Positions 1 to 10,570 of a DNA stretch of 64,000 nt are shown here, in pieces; within the stretch, counting starts at the first letter, position 1, and each line of letters opens with the position of its first letter. A model generated the notes under the pieces. That model made no database searches, was not told where the DNA came from, and was given only the letters and a program-made list of their open reading frames with translations. The position numbers and the translations under genes are program-made. This stretch comes from Pandoraea captiosa (GTDB taxonomy: Bacteria; Pseudomonadota; Gammaproteobacteria; Burkholderiales; Burkholderiaceae): the NCBI RefSeq assembly GCF_902459775.1, contig NZ_CABPSQ010000008.1, forward strand, positions 186,001-250,000. Direction: 5' to 3'.

Positions 1-73
1 TGCAAAGCTGTATGACAGTCTGACGAAACGGGTACGGCAGCCGGTCTAAGACCTAACCCTCACGGAGAATCAC

Positions 74-823
74 ATGTCTGTCACGATGCGTCAGATGCTG
101 GAAGCGGGCGTCCACTTTGGTCACCAAACCCGTTTCTGGAACCCCAAGATGGCCCCCTATATCTTCGGCCATCGCAACAAGATTCACATCATCAACCTCG
201 AAAAGACGTTGCCGATGTACCAGGATGCACTGAAGTATGTGCGTCAACTGGCAGCAAACCGCGGCACGATCCTGTTCGTGGGCACGAAGCGTCAAGCGCG
301 TGACATCGTTGCGGAAGCCGCAGCACGTGCCGGTATGCCTTACGTCAACAACCGTTGGCTGGGTGGCATGCTGACGAACTTCAAGACCCTGAAGTCGTCG
401 ATCAAGAAGCTCAAGGACATGGAGCAGGCTCTGGAAGCCGGCGAACAAGAGCGCATGAGCAAGAAGGAAGCGCTGCTGTTCGATCGCGAAATGGCCAAGC
501 TGCAAAAGTCGATCGGTGGCGTGAAGGAAATGGGCGGCATGCCCGACGCCATTTTCGTCGTCGACGTCGGCTACCACAAGATCGCCATCACGGAAGCCAA
601 CAAGCTGGGCATTCCGGTGATCGCAGTGGTCGATACGAACCACTCGCCGGAAGGTGTGGATTACGTGATTCCGGGCAACGACGACTCGAGCAAGGCTGTC
701 GAGCTGTACGTGCAAGGCGTTGCCGACGCGATCCTCGAAGGCCGTGCAAACGCCGTCAAGGAAGTCGTTGAAGCCGTTCGCGGCGAAGGCGACGAGTTCG
801 TCGAAGTGAACGAAGAGGCGTAA
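74..823 (+). CDS. rpsB: 30S ribosomal protein S2
   Basis: S2 binds the small subunit between head and body and is needed for S1 docking and initiation. The 249-residue product opens with the conserved S2 start ([20 protein letters not shown]) and carries the [11 protein letters not shown] and [17 protein letters not shown] blocks, matching the usual family length. GGAG at 64-67 stands six bases before the ATG. It is followed by a T-tract hairpin and then tsf, the classical rpsB-tsf pair. The leader upstream is cut by the window edge, so the promoter cannot be judged. Confidence 0.98.
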   Translation: MSVTMRQMLEAGVHFGHQTRFWNPKMAPYIFGHRNKIHIINLEKTLPMYQDALKYVRQLAANRGTILFVGTKRQARDIVAEAAARAGMPYVNNRWLGGMLTNFKTLKSSIKKLKDMEQALEAGEQERMSKKEALLFDREMAKLQKSIGGVKEMGGMPDAIFVVDVGYHKIAITEANKLGIPVIAVVDTNHSPEGVDYVIPGNDDSSKAVELYVQGVADAILEGRANAVKEVVEAVRGEGDEFVEVNEEA

Positions 824-842
824 GCGGCCACCGCTGCGTAAC

Positions 843-874
843 AAAAGGGGCTGCTTGTGGCGCCCCTTTTTTTT
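843..874 (+). terminator. Hairpin terminator between rpsB and tsf
   Basis: Arms AAAAGGGGC (843-851) and GCCCCTTTT (862-870) enclose a 10-base loop and run into a T-tract to 874. Lying between rpsB and tsf, it probably attenuates rather than fully stops transcription. Confidence 0.8.
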
Positions 875-976
875 AGTCCGATTTCCCCGTGTGGGGTGTG
901 CGGGCGCCAGGGGCGGGCAATGAGGCCGTCCTAGTGAAGCCCCCTCCCGACTGATTCGATATACAGGAGTAATGAT

Positions 977-1858
977 ATGCCGGCAATTACTGCAGCAATG
1001 GTGGGCGAACTGCGCGCCAAGACCGATGCGCCGATGATGGAATGCAAGAAGGCGCTGACCGAAGCCGACGGCGACATGGTCCGTGCTGAAGAAATCCTGC
1101 GTGTCAAGCTGGGTAGCAAGGCCAGCAAGGCCGCTAGCCGCATCACGGCTGAAGGCGTGATCTCGGCTTACATCGACGGCGGCAAGGGTGCCGTGGTCGA
1201 AATCAACTGCGAAACCGATTTCGTCTCGAAGAACGACGACTTCCTGAAGTTCGCCAACGACCTGGCCAAGCTGGTCGCCGAGAACAACCCGGCTGACGTC
1301 GCTGCCCTGTCGGCACTGCCGCTCGACGGCAAGACCGTCGACCAGGTGCGTGCCGACCTGATCGGCAAGATCGGCGAAAACATGACGATCCGTCGCTTCC
1401 AGCGCTACGAAACGTCGGGCAAGCTCGCCGCTTACCTGCACGGCACGCGCATCGGCGTGGTCGTCGAGTACGAAGGTGCGGACGCCGAAGTCGGCAAGAA
1501 CGTCGCCATGCACATCGCCGCCATGAAGCCGGTGGCCGTGTCGGGTGACCAGGTGTCGCCGGAACTGATCGAAAAGGAACGCAAGGTTGCCGCAGAAAAG
1601 GCCGCCGAATCGGGCAAGCCGGCCGAGATCGTCGCCAAGATGGTGGAAGGCAGCGTGCAGAAGTTCCTGAAGGAAGTCTCGCTGTTCAACCAGACGTACG
1701 TGAAGGACGACAAGGCAACCGTCGAACAGATGCTCAAGGCCAACAACACGACGGTCAAGGGCTTCACCATGTACATCGTCGGCGAAGGCATCGAGAAGAA
1801 GCAAGACGACTTCGCTGCTGAAGTGGCTGCTCAGGTGGCCGCTGCAAAGCAGTCGTAA
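977..1858 (+). CDS. tsf: Translation elongation factor Ts
   Basis: EF-Ts is the guanine-nucleotide exchange factor that recycles EF-Tu. The 293-residue protein has the N-terminal UBA-like region ([19 protein letters not shown]), the TDF motif in [12 protein letters not shown] that contacts EF-Tu, and the HIAAMKP core segment. An AGGAG Shine-Dalgarno stands just upstream of the ATG. It lies between the rpsB terminator and pyrH, as is standard in proteobacteria. Confidence 0.98.
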   Translation: MPAITAAMVGELRAKTDAPMMECKKALTEADGDMVRAEEILRVKLGSKASKAASRITAEGVISAYIDGGKGAVVEINCETDFVSKNDDFLKFANDLAKLVAENNPADVAALSALPLDGKTVDQVRADLIGKIGENMTIRRFQRYETSGKLAAYLHGTRIGVVVEYEGADAEVGKNVAMHIAAMKPVAVSGDQVSPELIEKERKVAAEKAAESGKPAEIVAKMVEGSVQKFLKEVSLFNQTYVKDDKATVEQMLKANNTTVKGFTMYIVGEGIEKKQDDFAAEVAAQVAAAKQS

Positions 1859-1956
1859 TTCGCGCAGTACCGTAGTATCCGGGGGCGGCTGTGCCGTCCC
1901 CGTTGTTTCATCCAGAATACCCCCACAGTGCCCGACCAGACTCCTTAAGGACCGCC

Positions 1957-2670
1957 ATGTCTACTCCTTACAAACGCGTACTTCTCAAGCTTTCTGGTGA
2001 AGCCCTCATGGGTGACGATTCGTTCGGCATCAATCGTGCAACCATCGAACGCATGGTTGGCGACATCGCCGAAGTCGTCCGCCTGGGCACGCAACTGGCC
2101 GTCGTGATCGGCGGTGGCAATATCTTCCGGGGTGTGGCAGGCGGCGCCGCCGGCATGGACCGGGCAACGGCCGACTACATGGGGATGCTTGCCACCATGA
2201 TGAACGCGCTGGCGCTGCAAGACGCCATGCGTCACGCAGGCATCGAGGCGCGTGTGCAATCCGCGCTGCGCATGGACCAGGTCGTTGAGCCGTACATCCG
2301 TCCGCGCGCAATCCGTCAGCTCGAAGAGGGCAAAGTCGTGATCTTCGCCGCCGGTACGGGCAACCCGTTCTTCACGACCGACACGGCCGCCGCGTTGCGC
2401 GGCTCGGAAGTCGGCGCGGAAGTGGTGCTCAAGGCGACCAAGGTCGACGGTGTGTACTCGGCTGACCCCAAGAAGGATCCGAACGCTGTAAAGTACTCGA
2501 CCATCAGCTTCGACGAGGCGATCTCGAAGAACCTGCAGGTCATGGACGCGACGGCTTTTGCCCTGTGCCGCGACCAGAAGATGCCGGTGCGCGTTTTCTC
2601 GATCGTGAAGCCGGGCGCGCTCAAGCACGTCATCCTCGGCGAAGACGAGGGAACGCTCGTCCACGTTTGA
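1957..2670 (+). CDS. pyrH: Uridylate kinase
   Basis: UMP kinase phosphorylates UMP to UDP in pyrimidine nucleotide synthesis and belongs to the amino-acid-kinase fold. Seen: KLSGEALMG phosphate-binding start, [11 protein letters not shown] glycine-rich loop, and [16 protein letters not shown]. The start at 1957 ([15 protein letters not shown]) was chosen over an upstream in-frame codon because it gives the usual 237-residue length and aligns with the family start. A GC-rich imperfect hairpin (about 1879-1903) between tsf and this gene may slow readthrough. Confidence 0.97.
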   Translation: MSTPYKRVLLKLSGEALMGDDSFGINRATIERMVGDIAEVVRLGTQLAVVIGGGNIFRGVAGGAAGMDRATADYMGMLATMMNALALQDAMRHAGIEARVQSALRMDQVVEPYIRPRAIRQLEEGKVVIFAAGTGNPFFTTDTAAALRGSEVGAEVVLKATKVDGVYSADPKKDPNAVKYSTISFDEAISKNLQVMDATAFALCRDQKMPVRVFSIVKPGALKHVILGEDEGTLVHV

Positions 2671-2757
2671 GTTCAAATTGCGGCGTCGGCGTGCATTGGC
2701 GCGCCGACGCCGTATCATTTATGTTTGCGTAACAAATTTCAAGGTTTGGAGGTTGCC

Positions 2758-3318
2758 ATGAGCGTTGCTGACGTCAAAAAGAATGTCGAGCAGAAGATGA
2801 CCAACTCGATCGAGTCGTTCAAGGGCCAACTGGCTAAAATCCGTACCGGTCGTGCACATACCGGGCTGCTCGACCACGTGCAGGTCGATTACTACGGTTC
2901 GATGGTGCCGATCAGCCAGGTCGCGAACGTGACGCTCGTCGACGCGCGTACGATCGGCGTTCAACCGTGGGAAAAGAACATGGTTGCCAAGGTCGAAAAG
3001 GCGATTCGCGAATCGGACCTCGGACTGAACCCGGCGACGCAAGGCGACCTGATTCGTGTGCCGATGCCCATGCTGACGGAAGAGCGTCGTCGCGAAATGA
3101 CCAAGCTGGTCAAGAGCGAAGGGGAAGCCGCCAAGGTCGCCGTGCGTAACCTGCGTCGCGACGCGAACGATCAGGTCAAGAAGCTGGTGAAGGACAAGGA
3201 AGCGTCGGAAGACGATCAGCGTCGTTCGGATGACGACGTGCAGAAGTTGACCGACAAGTTCGTCGCAGAGATCGACAAGCTTGTTGCGCAGAAGGAAGCC
3301 GAGATCATGACGGTCTGA
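2758..3318 (+). CDS. frr: Ribosome recycling factor
   Basis: RRF splits post-termination ribosomes together with EF-G and IF3. The 186-residue length is typical. Seen: the start [14 protein letters not shown], the invariant [15 protein letters not shown] segment, and the C-terminal long helix ([20 protein letters not shown]). GGAGG lies directly before the ATG at 2758, which excludes the upstream in-frame codon. It keeps the pyrH-frr-uppS order of the cluster. Confidence 0.98.
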   Translation: MSVADVKKNVEQKMTNSIESFKGQLAKIRTGRAHTGLLDHVQVDYYGSMVPISQVANVTLVDARTIGVQPWEKNMVAKVEKAIRESDLGLNPATQGDLIRVPMPMLTEERRREMTKLVKSEGEAAKVAVRNLRRDANDQVKKLVKDKEASEDDQRRSDDDVQKLTDKFVAEIDKLVAQKEAEIMTV

Positions 3319-3382
3319 GTGCCTCGGCACTTACCGCAAGATCTCCGCAGACTTTCGCACTCGACTCCCGCGCCGTATCTCA

Positions 3383-4165
3383 ATGGGTTTTCTAAGCTCT
3401 ACGCTTTCTGCTCCCCAGACAGCGAGCATCCCGCGCCACGTCGCCATCGTTATGGATGGCAACGGGCGTTGGGCTACCAGTCGTAAATTACCTCGCGTCG
3501 CAGGGCACAAGCGTGGCGTCGATGCCGTGCGTGAAGCGGTGACGGCGTGTGCCGAACTCGGCGTCGAGTACCTGACCCTGTTCGCGTTCAGTTCCGAGAA
3601 CTGGCGTCGTCCGCAGGATGAGGTCTCGACGCTGATGCAGTTGTTCATCCTGGCGCTCGAGCGCGAAGTGGGCAAGTTGCACAGCAACGGCATTCGACTG
3701 CGTGTGATTGGCGCACTCGAAGCGTTCGAGCCGCGTATTCAGGAACTTGTCCGGCGCGCGGAAGAACGTACCCAGGACAACAAAGGGCTGACCTTGACCA
3801 TCGCTGCCAATTACGGCGGGCGCTGGGACATTCTCCAGGCAGCTCGAAAGCTCGCCGCCGCGCGTGTTGCGCAGGGCGGTGCAGCGGCGCTTGAGACATC
3901 GTTTTCTGAAGACGATCTCGCGCCTTATCTGAGCATGGCCTACGCGCCGGAGCCGGATCTCTTCATCCGCACCGGCGGCGATCAGCGCGTCAGTAATTTT
4001 CTGCTTTGGCAACTGGCGTACACTGAACTGTATTTCACCGAAGAATTCTGGCCGGACTTCAACGCCAACACGCTTAAACGGGCCGTCGCCGAGTTCCAGC
4101 AGCGCGAGCGCCGTTTCGGTCGTACCAGCGCACAAGTCCAGAACCCCTCGGGACAATCCGCCTGA
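3383..4165 (+). CDS. uppS: Isoprenyl transferase (undecaprenyl diphosphate synthase)
   Basis: UppS adds cis-isoprene units to farnesyl diphosphate to make the C55 carrier lipid for peptidoglycan and O-antigen. The catalytic Asp is visible at residue 25 in [13 protein letters not shown], followed by [10 protein letters not shown] and the C-terminal [15 protein letters not shown] block that binds isopentenyl diphosphate. Length 260 residues. Its stop shares bases with the start of cdsA (TGATG), implying coupled translation. Confidence 0.97.
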   Translation: MGFLSSTLSAPQTASIPRHVAIVMDGNGRWATSRKLPRVAGHKRGVDAVREAVTACAELGVEYLTLFAFSSENWRRPQDEVSTLMQLFILALEREVGKLHSNGIRLRVIGALEAFEPRIQELVRRAEERTQDNKGLTLTIAANYGGRWDILQAARKLAAARVAQGGAAALETSFSEDDLAPYLSMAYAPEPDLFIRTGGDQRVSNFLLWQLAYTELYFTEEFWPDFNANTLKRAVAEFQQRERRFGRTSAQVQNPSGQSA

Positions 4166-4974
4166 TGCTCAAGACACGCGTCATCACCGCTGTCGTACTT
4201 CTCGCCATTCTGTTGCCTGTGATCTTCGTCGGTACGCCGGCGCAGTTCGCGTTGCTCGCGGCCATTATTGTGGCGGCCGCCGGGTGGGAATGGGGTCGCC
4301 TTGTCGGGCTGAACGGCGCCGGCGCTATCTTCTATGGCGCACTCGCATTGCTGGGCGTCGGTATGACATGGGCTGGCGGGTGGACGCTGTCCTCGATCTG
4401 GCTCAAGCCCGCTGCGATTTTCTGGATTCTGGCCGGCCCATACACGCTTGCCCGCAAGCCGGCGACGCGAGGTGCCTGGCGCGGCCTGCTGCTGGTTGCC
4501 GGCCCCGTTCTGTTGATTGCGGCATGGCAAGCGCTTTGTCTCGCGCGTGAGCGCGGCGTGGCGTTTTTGCTGTCCGTACTTGTGATCGTCTGGTTGGCGG
4601 ATACCGGTGCCTATTTTGCGGGCCGTGCCTTCGGCAAGCGCAAACTTGCACCGTCCATCAGTCCCGGCAAGTCGTGGGAAGGGGCGATCGGGGGATGGCT
4701 TCTGGTGCTTCTGGTTGCTGCGGTGGTATTCGTCAGCGGCCTGCAGGCCCCCACGATCGTGTCTTATCTCGCTGGCGCGCAAGGCTTGCTGGTCGGTGCT
4801 GTGACGCTGACGGTGCTGGTGGCCTTCTCGGTCGTGGGCGATTTGTTCGAATCTCAACTCAAGCGGCAAGCCGGCGTGAAGGATTCCAGTGCGCTGCTGC
4901 CCGGCCATGGCGGCGTGCTCGACAGAATCGACGCACTGCTTCCGGTGCTCCCGCTGGCTCTGCTCTTCGTCTGA
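4165..4974 (+). CDS. cdsA: Phosphatidate cytidylyltransferase
   Basis: CdsA makes CDP-diacylglycerol from phosphatidate and CTP at the inner membrane, the entry point to phospholipids. The 269-residue protein is a multi-spanning membrane protein. The C-terminal family signature is complete ([20 protein letters not shown], then GGVLDRID). It overlaps uppS by one base and is two bases from dxr, so the three genes form one translation-coupled unit. Confidence 0.97.
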   Translation: MLKTRVITAVVLLAILLPVIFVGTPAQFALLAAIIVAAAGWEWGRLVGLNGAGAIFYGALALLGVGMTWAGGWTLSSIWLKPAAIFWILAGPYTLARKPATRGAWRGLLLVAGPVLLIAAWQALCLARERGVAFLLSVLVIVWLADTGAYFAGRAFGKRKLAPSISPGKSWEGAIGGWLLVLLVAAVVFVSGLQAPTIVSYLAGAQGLLVGAVTLTVLVAFSVVGDLFESQLKRQAGVKDSSALLPGHGGVLDRIDALLPVLPLALLFV

Positions 4975-4976
4975 TC

Positions 4977-6176
4977 ATGTCGCAACGTCTCTCCATTCTC
5001 GGCTCCACTGGCTCCATCGGCGTTAGCACGCTCGATGTCGTGGGTCGCCATCCCGACCGTTTTTCGGTCTACGCGCTGTCGGCGCACCGTAATCTGGACC
5101 GCCTTTTCGAGCAGTGTGTCGCCCATCGTCCGCAAGTGGCGGTCGTGGCCGATGCCGAAGGTGCGGCCGTATTGTCGGCGCGCCTGGTTCAGTCCGGTTT
5201 GAAGATCGACGTTGCCTACGGTCCGCAGGCACTCATCGATATCGCCGAGGCGGCGGAGCCGACGACAGTCGTCGCCGCCATTGTGGGCGCGGCCGGGCTT
5301 CAGTCGACGTTGGCAGCCGCGCGCGCGGGCAAGCGCATCCTGCTGGCGAACAAGGAGTCGCTGGTGCTCTCCGGTGCGCTGTTCATGGCGACCGCCGAGC
5401 GTGCCGGTGCAACGCTGTTACCGCTCGACAGCGAGCACAATGCCATCTTCCAATGCTTGCCGCAGGTTCCGTCCGAGAACCGCGCGACCACGCGCGGCGT
5501 GGAAAAGCTGGTGCTGACGGCGTCGGGCGGTCCGTTCCGCGAGCGCGAACTGGCATCGCTTGACGATGTGACGCCGGACGAGGCGTGCGCGCATCCGAAT
5601 TGGGTCATGGGGCGCAAGATTTCGGTGGACTCCGCCAGCATGATGAACAAGGGGCTGGAAGTGATCGAAGCCCACTGGCTGTTCAATATGCCGCCGCAGA
5701 AGATCGAGGTGTTGATCCATCCGCAAAGCGTCATTCATTCGATGGCCACGTACACGGACGGCTCCACGCTGGCGCAACTCGGCAATCCCGATATGCGCAC
5801 GCCGATCGCGCACGCGCTCGCCTTCCCTGATCGCGTAACGTCGGGCGTGGCTTCGCTCAATCTCGCGGATATCGGCAAGCTCACATTCGAGGCGCCGGAT
5901 CTGCGTCGTTTCCCATGCCTGCGTCTGGCGTTCGATACGCTGCATCGCGGCGGCACCGCAGGTGCGCTGCTCAACGCATCCAATGAAATTGCCGTGGCGG
6001 CGTTCCTCGAAGGACGTATCCGGTTCACGGCGATCGCTCAGGTGGTCGAGCAGGTGCTCGACGCCTTGCCGGTGGGTGAGGCCACATCGCTCGATGTCGT
6101 GCTCGACGCTGACCGCCGTGCGCGGGAGCTGGCGGCGTCTATCGTCGCCCGGTTGCCCGCGCCGGCGCGTTCCTGA
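4977..6176 (+). CDS. dxr: 1-deoxy-D-xylulose 5-phosphate reductoisomerase
   Basis: Dxr (IspC) converts DXP to 2-C-methyl-D-erythritol 4-phosphate using NADPH, the committed step of the MEP isoprenoid pathway. NADPH loop GSTGSIG is at residues 9-15. The metal and substrate residues lie in [13 protein letters not shown] and [19 protein letters not shown]. The start at 4977 ([15 protein letters not shown]) gives 399 residues, the normal length. Confidence 0.97.
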   Translation: MSQRLSILGSTGSIGVSTLDVVGRHPDRFSVYALSAHRNLDRLFEQCVAHRPQVAVVADAEGAAVLSARLVQSGLKIDVAYGPQALIDIAEAAEPTTVVAAIVGAAGLQSTLAAARAGKRILLANKESLVLSGALFMATAERAGATLLPLDSEHNAIFQCLPQVPSENRATTRGVEKLVLTASGGPFRERELASLDDVTPDEACAHPNWVMGRKISVDSASMMNKGLEVIEAHWLFNMPPQKIEVLIHPQSVIHSMATYTDGSTLAQLGNPDMRTPIAHALAFPDRVTSGVASLNLADIGKLTFEAPDLRRFPCLRLAFDTLHRGGTAGALLNASNEIAVAAFLEGRIRFTAIAQVVEQVLDALPVGEATSLDVVLDADRRARELAASIVARLPAPARS

Positions 6177-6218
6177 CGCCGCTGATCATGTCGTAACCTC
6201 CCCGGGGCCTGTCCGCTC

Positions 6219-7607
6219 ATGAATCTGCTGACCACGTTGCTTGCGTTCGCCATCGCCATTGGCGTTCTGGTGGTGTTCCATGAGTTGGGCCACTACACCG
6301 TCGCGCGGTTGTGCGGCGTGAAGGTGCTCCGGTTTTCTGTCGGGTTCGGTGCGCCGTTGCTCAAATGGACGATGGGCCGGGACCATACGGAGTGGACGGT
6401 TTGCGCGTTACCGCTCGGCGGTTATGTCCGCATGCTCGACGAACGCGACGAGACGCAGGTCGTGGCGCCCGAAGACCGCGCCAGGGCGTTCAACCGAAAA
6501 TCGGTCTACCAACGTTTCGCCATCGTGGCGGCCGGGCCGGTCGCCAACTTCCTCCTTGCTATTGCCCTGTACGCCGGCCTGAACCTGGCAGGCGTGACCG
6601 AACCGGTCGCGCGCATTGCGTCGCCTGCGGCAGGAACCCTGGCCGCGCGTGCCGGCATGTCCGGCGGCGAGTTGATCACGGCGATCCGCGAGAGCGGGAG
6701 ACATCCTGACGAGGCGGTTGGCGAAGAGGTCGCCGTCCGCTCCTGGGAGGACCTTCGCTGGCGTCTGGTCGACCCGATGATCGAAGGGCAGCGGGTGACA
6801 CTGGTGGCCCGAACGCGCGATGGGCGAGCCGAATTCACGCTGGACGCAGCGGGACAACATTTCGACGCAGACGGCGAGCAGGACTTCATGCAGCGCCTGG
6901 GCCTCGTGCCGTCGGCGCGGGTCAAGGTCGGGCAGATCATGGCGGGCGGTGCGGCGGGCACTGCCGGGCTTCGCGTGGGTGACGAAATCACGGCTGTCGA
7001 TGGGAGTCCCGTGACGTCGGCCAAGGGATTCGTGGATGCGGTGCGAGCCCATCCGGGTAAGCCGATGACGCTGACCGTGCGGCGAGACGGCAGCTTGCGC
7101 AGTGTCACGCTCACGCCGTTGGTGGACGCCGATCCGGCCGCAGGCGGTGCGCGTGTCGGCAAGATCGGGGCGGCGTTGGCGAGCCAGGTCGATTCGGTGA
7201 CAGTTCGGTACGGGCTGTTCGAGGCGATCGGTCGAGGGGCGCAGCGTACGTGGGATGTGACGGCGTTCAGCGTTCGGATGTTTGGGAAGATGATCACCGG
7301 GCAGGCATCGCTGCGGAACTTGAGCGGGCCGGTCACGATTGCGGACTATGCCGGGCGTTCGGCGCGTCTCGGACTGGATTATTTCGTCGCCTTTCTGGCG
7401 CTTGTCAGCATTAGCCTGGGCGTATTGAATCTGTTGCCGATTCCGGTTTTGGACGGTGGCTATCTGTTATATTATGCGGTCGAAGCGATTACCGGTCGGG
7501 CAGTTTCCGAGCGGTGGCAGGGCGCGCTGCAACGAGTGGGCATCGTTTGCATCCTTGCGCTCTCTGCCGTAGCACTTTTCAACGACCTGTCGAAGTTGCT
7601 GCACTAG
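6219..7607 (+). CDS. rseP: RIP metalloprotease RseP (site-2 protease)
   Basis: RseP is an intramembrane zinc protease that cuts the anti-sigma factor RseA in the envelope stress response and clears signal-peptide remnants. The zinc motif HELGH is at residues 21-25 in the first membrane segment. Two PDZ-like regions follow, and the second metal motif LDGG lies in the C-terminal membrane segment (LLPIPVLDGGYLLYY). Length 462. Position directly before bamA is the conserved arrangement. Confidence 0.96.
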   Translation: MNLLTTLLAFAIAIGVLVVFHELGHYTVARLCGVKVLRFSVGFGAPLLKWTMGRDHTEWTVCALPLGGYVRMLDERDETQVVAPEDRARAFNRKSVYQRFAIVAAGPVANFLLAIALYAGLNLAGVTEPVARIASPAAGTLAARAGMSGGELITAIRESGRHPDEAVGEEVAVRSWEDLRWRLVDPMIEGQRVTLVARTRDGRAEFTLDAAGQHFDADGEQDFMQRLGLVPSARVKVGQIMAGGAAGTAGLRVGDEITAVDGSPVTSAKGFVDAVRAHPGKPMTLTVRRDGSLRSVTLTPLVDADPAAGGARVGKIGAALASQVDSVTVRYGLFEAIGRGAQRTWDVTAFSVRMFGKMITGQASLRNLSGPVTIADYAGRSARLGLDYFVAFLALVSISLGVLNLLPIPVLDGGYLLYYAVEAITGRAVSERWQGALQRVGIVCILALSAVALFNDLSKLLH

Positions 7608-7680
7608 GACAGCGTCACGTGCCTGCCGGTCGCAGGCAAATCCGAGTTTTTACGATTCAATTGTTTCTTGGGGAAGCAAG

Positions 7681-9984
7681 TTGTCGAATAAATACCACCT
7701 TGTTCCGAAGACCCTGGTGATTGCGGTTCTGGCGGCACACAGTTTCCTGGCACGCGCCGTCGAGCCGTTCGTGGTCAAGGATATCCGAGTGGAGGGCTTG
7801 CAGCGCATCGAACCCGGTACCGTGTTCTCGTACCTGCCGGTCAAGCCGGGTGACAAGTTCAACGATGATAAGGGCACCGAAGCAATTCGTGCCCTTTATG
7901 CCACGGGCCTGTTCTCGGACGTGAGCGTTGAAGCGCAGGGCAGCGTGCTGGTGGTGCACGTCAACGAGCGTCCCGCAATTGCTTCCATTGACTTCCTCGG
8001 CATCAAGGAATTCGACAAAGACGGTTTGAAGAAGGCGTTGCGCTCGGTCGGCCTGACCGAAGGCCGCACCTTCGACCGCAACCTGCTGGACAAATCGGAG
8101 CAGGAACTCAAGCGTCAATATCTCACGCGCGGTTACTACGCTGCCGAAGTGAAGACGACGGTCACGCCGCTCGAGCGCAACCGTGTGGGCATCCAGTTCG
8201 CGGTGACGGAAGGCCCCAAGGCCACCATCCAGCAGATCAATTTCGTGGGTAACAAGGCGTTCTCCTCGTCGGACCTGATGTCCGAGATGGAACTGGGTAC
8301 GCCGAACTGGCTGTCCTGGTATTCGAAGAACGATCTGTATTCCAAGGACAAGCTCACGGGCGACCTGGAAAAGCTTCGCTCGTTCTACCTGAATCGTGGT
8401 TACCTGGAATTCAACATCGACTCCACCGACGTCTCAATTACGCCGGACAAGGACGAGATGTTCCTCACCATCAATCTGCACGAAGGCGAGCCCTACAAGG
8501 TGTCGGATGTGAAGCTTTCGGGCGAGATGCTCGGCAAGCAGGACGACATCCAGAAGCTCGTGCAACTGAAGGCGGGCGATACGTTCTCCGCAGCCAAGCT
8601 GCAGGCCAGTACCAAGGCCATTTCGGACTTGCTCGGCAACTACGGTTTTGCGTTCGCGAACGTGAATGCGCAACCGACGATCGACCGCAACAACCACACC
8701 GTCGCGCTGACGATGACGATTGATCCGGGGCGTCGCGTGTATGTCCGCAAGATCAATATCGTGGGCAACTCGCGTACCCGTGACGAGGTGATTCGCCGTG
8801 AACTGCGCCAGCTCGAAAGCTCGTGGTACGACGCGGACCGTCTCAAGCTCTCGCAGGACCGTATCAACCGACTGGGCTACTTCACCGACGTCAACGTGAC
8901 CACCGAGCCGGTCGCCGGATCGAACGACCAGGTCGATCTTCAGGTGAAGGTCGAAGAAAAGCCGACGGGTACCATCAACGTGGGTGCCGGCTTCTCGTCG
9001 ACCGACAAGGTGGTGCTGCAGGCCGGTATCAGCCAGGACAACGTTTTCGGCTCGGGAACGTCGCTGTCGGTGAACGTGAACACCGGTAAGACGTACCGTA
9101 CTCTGGCGGTCACGCAGGTCGATCCTTACTTCACGGTCGACGGTGTGAGCCGTATTACGGACATCTACTACCGCACGTATCAGCCGCTGCTGCTCACGAG
9201 CGATTCGGATTTCCGTATCAATACGCTCGGCGGCAACCTGAAGTTCGGTGTGCCGTTCTCCGAAGTCGATACGGTGTTCTTCGGTCTGGGCTTCGAACAG
9301 ACGCGTCTGCACCTGACGAGCGACGGCACGACGCCGCAGCGTTATATCGACTACGCGAACCAGTTCGGCTATGTCAGCAACAACTATCCGCTGACGGTGG
9401 GTTGGTCGCGCGATTCGCGTGACAGCGCACTGATCCCGAACCGCGGTCATTATCAGCAAGCCAACCTTGAAATCGGTACGCCGATCGGGACGACCAAGTA
9501 CTTCCGTGCGTACTACCAGCACCAGTACTACTACCCGGTGAGCCGCGGCTTCACGCTGGCGCTCAATGGTGAAGTCGGCTACGGTCACGGTCTGGGTGGC
9601 CAGCCGTTCCCGATCTTCAAGAACTACTTCGCCGGCGGTATCGGCTCGGTGCGTGGTTATGAACCGAGCTCGCTGGGTCCGAAGGATACCAACGGCGAAC
9701 CGCTGGGTGGTGCATCGAAGCTGATCGGTAACATCGAACTTACGTTCCCGCTGCCGGGCACGGGTTATGACCGCACGCTCCGTATCTTCACTTTCCTCGA
9801 CGGTGGTAACGTGTTCGATAACGGCCAGGCGATTACCTTCAATAACCTGCGCTATTCTTACGGTTTCGGTCTGTCGTGGATTTCACCGATTGGCCCGCTC
9901 AAGCTCTCGATGGGCTTCCCGCTCGTCAAGAAGACGGGCGACCAGTATCAGAAATTCCAGTTCCAGGTCGGTACGTCGTTCTAA
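7681..9984 (+). CDS. bamA: Outer membrane protein assembly factor BamA
   Basis: BamA is the essential Omp85 insertase for outer-membrane beta-barrels. Seen: an N-terminal signal region, five POTRA repeats (about residues 25-425), then a 16-strand-type barrel with the VRGYEPSS loop-6 motif and a terminal Phe. Length 767. The start is a TTG preceded by GGAAG. No ATG gives a full signal peptide, so a TTG start is the best reading. It heads the bamA-skp-lpxD-fabZ-lpxA-lpxB run. Confidence 0.96.
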   Translation: MSNKYHLVPKTLVIAVLAAHSFLARAVEPFVVKDIRVEGLQRIEPGTVFSYLPVKPGDKFNDDKGTEAIRALYATGLFSDVSVEAQGSVLVVHVNERPAIASIDFLGIKEFDKDGLKKALRSVGLTEGRTFDRNLLDKSEQELKRQYLTRGYYAAEVKTTVTPLERNRVGIQFAVTEGPKATIQQINFVGNKAFSSSDLMSEMELGTPNWLSWYSKNDLYSKDKLTGDLEKLRSFYLNRGYLEFNIDSTDVSITPDKDEMFLTINLHEGEPYKVSDVKLSGEMLGKQDDIQKLVQLKAGDTFSAAKLQASTKAISDLLGNYGFAFANVNAQPTIDRNNHTVALTMTIDPGRRVYVRKINIVGNSRTRDEVIRRELRQLESSWYDADRLKLSQDRINRLGYFTDVNVTTEPVAGSNDQVDLQVKVEEKPTGTINVGAGFSSTDKVVLQAGISQDNVFGSGTSLSVNVNTGKTYRTLAVTQVDPYFTVDGVSRITDIYYRTYQPLLLTSDSDFRINTLGGNLKFGVPFSEVDTVFFGLGFEQTRLHLTSDGTTPQRYIDYANQFGYVSNNYPLTVGWSRDSRDSALIPNRGHYQQANLEIGTPIGTTKYFRAYYQHQYYYPVSRGFTLALNGEVGYGHGLGGQPFPIFKNYFAGGIGSVRGYEPSSLGPKDTNGEPLGGASKLIGNIELTFPLPGTGYDRTLRIFTFLDGGNVFDNGQAITFNNLRYSYGFGLSWISPIGPLKLSMGFPLVKKTGDQYQKFQFQVGTSF

Positions 9985-10036
9985 AGACGACACGTCGACC
10001 GGTTCCGAACGTTTCATCGTTGTAAGGGGTAATACA

Positions 10037-10570
10037 TTGAACGGTATCCGTAAGCATTGCCTTCGCGGCGTCGCCGCGGCGTTGCTGGCTGGTGCGGCTT
10101 TTGCTGCGTCGGCTCAGGATGCGCGCATCGCCGCTGTCAATTCGGATCGCATTCTGCGCGATTCCACGCCGGCCAAGGCTGCGCAGGCCAAACTCGAAGC
10201 CGAGTTCTCCTCGCGAGACAAGGCTCTGCAGGATATGGCCCAACGTCTCAAGGCGATGTCGGACAAGCTCGACAAGGACAATCCGACGTTGAGCGACGCC
10301 GAGCGCGCCAAGCGCCAGCGCGATCTGGCTGCGGCCGACACCGAGTTCCAGCGTAAGCAGCGCGAGTTTCGTGAAGACCTGAACCAGCGTCGCAACGAAG
10401 AACTCGCCGCAGTGCTCGATCGCGCCAATCGCGTGATCAAGCAAATCGCGGAGACGGACAAGTACGACCTGATCGTGCAGGAAGCGGTCTATGTCAGCCC
10501 GCGCATCGATATCACGGACAAGGTGCTCAAGACCCTGAACGCGAGTTCGGGCAGCACCAGCGGCAAGTGA
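10037..10570 (+). CDS. skp: Periplasmic chaperone OmpH/Skp
   Basis: Skp holds unfolded outer-membrane proteins on the way to BamA. The 177-residue product has a signal peptide ending in AFAASAQ, then the OmpH core with a long charged coiled coil (about residues 50-130, [20 protein letters not shown] onwards). The start is taken as TTG at 10037, preceded by AAGGGG. This is the second TTG start in succession after bamA. Its last codons overlap the lpxD start. Confidence 0.93.
   Translation: MNGIRKHCLRGVAAALLAGAAFAASAQDARIAAVNSDRILRDSTPAKAAQAKLEAEFSSRDKALQDMAQRLKAMSDKLDKDNPTLSDAERAKRQRDLAAADTEFQRKQREFREDLNQRRNEELAAVLDRANRVIKQIAETDKYDLIVQEAVYVSPRIDITDKVLKTLNASSGSTSGK

Noticed and set aside
53-1804. 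A 583-codon open frame antisense to rpsB and tsf
   Set aside because: A shadow of GC-rich codon use opposite two certain genes; no ribosome site and no family character.
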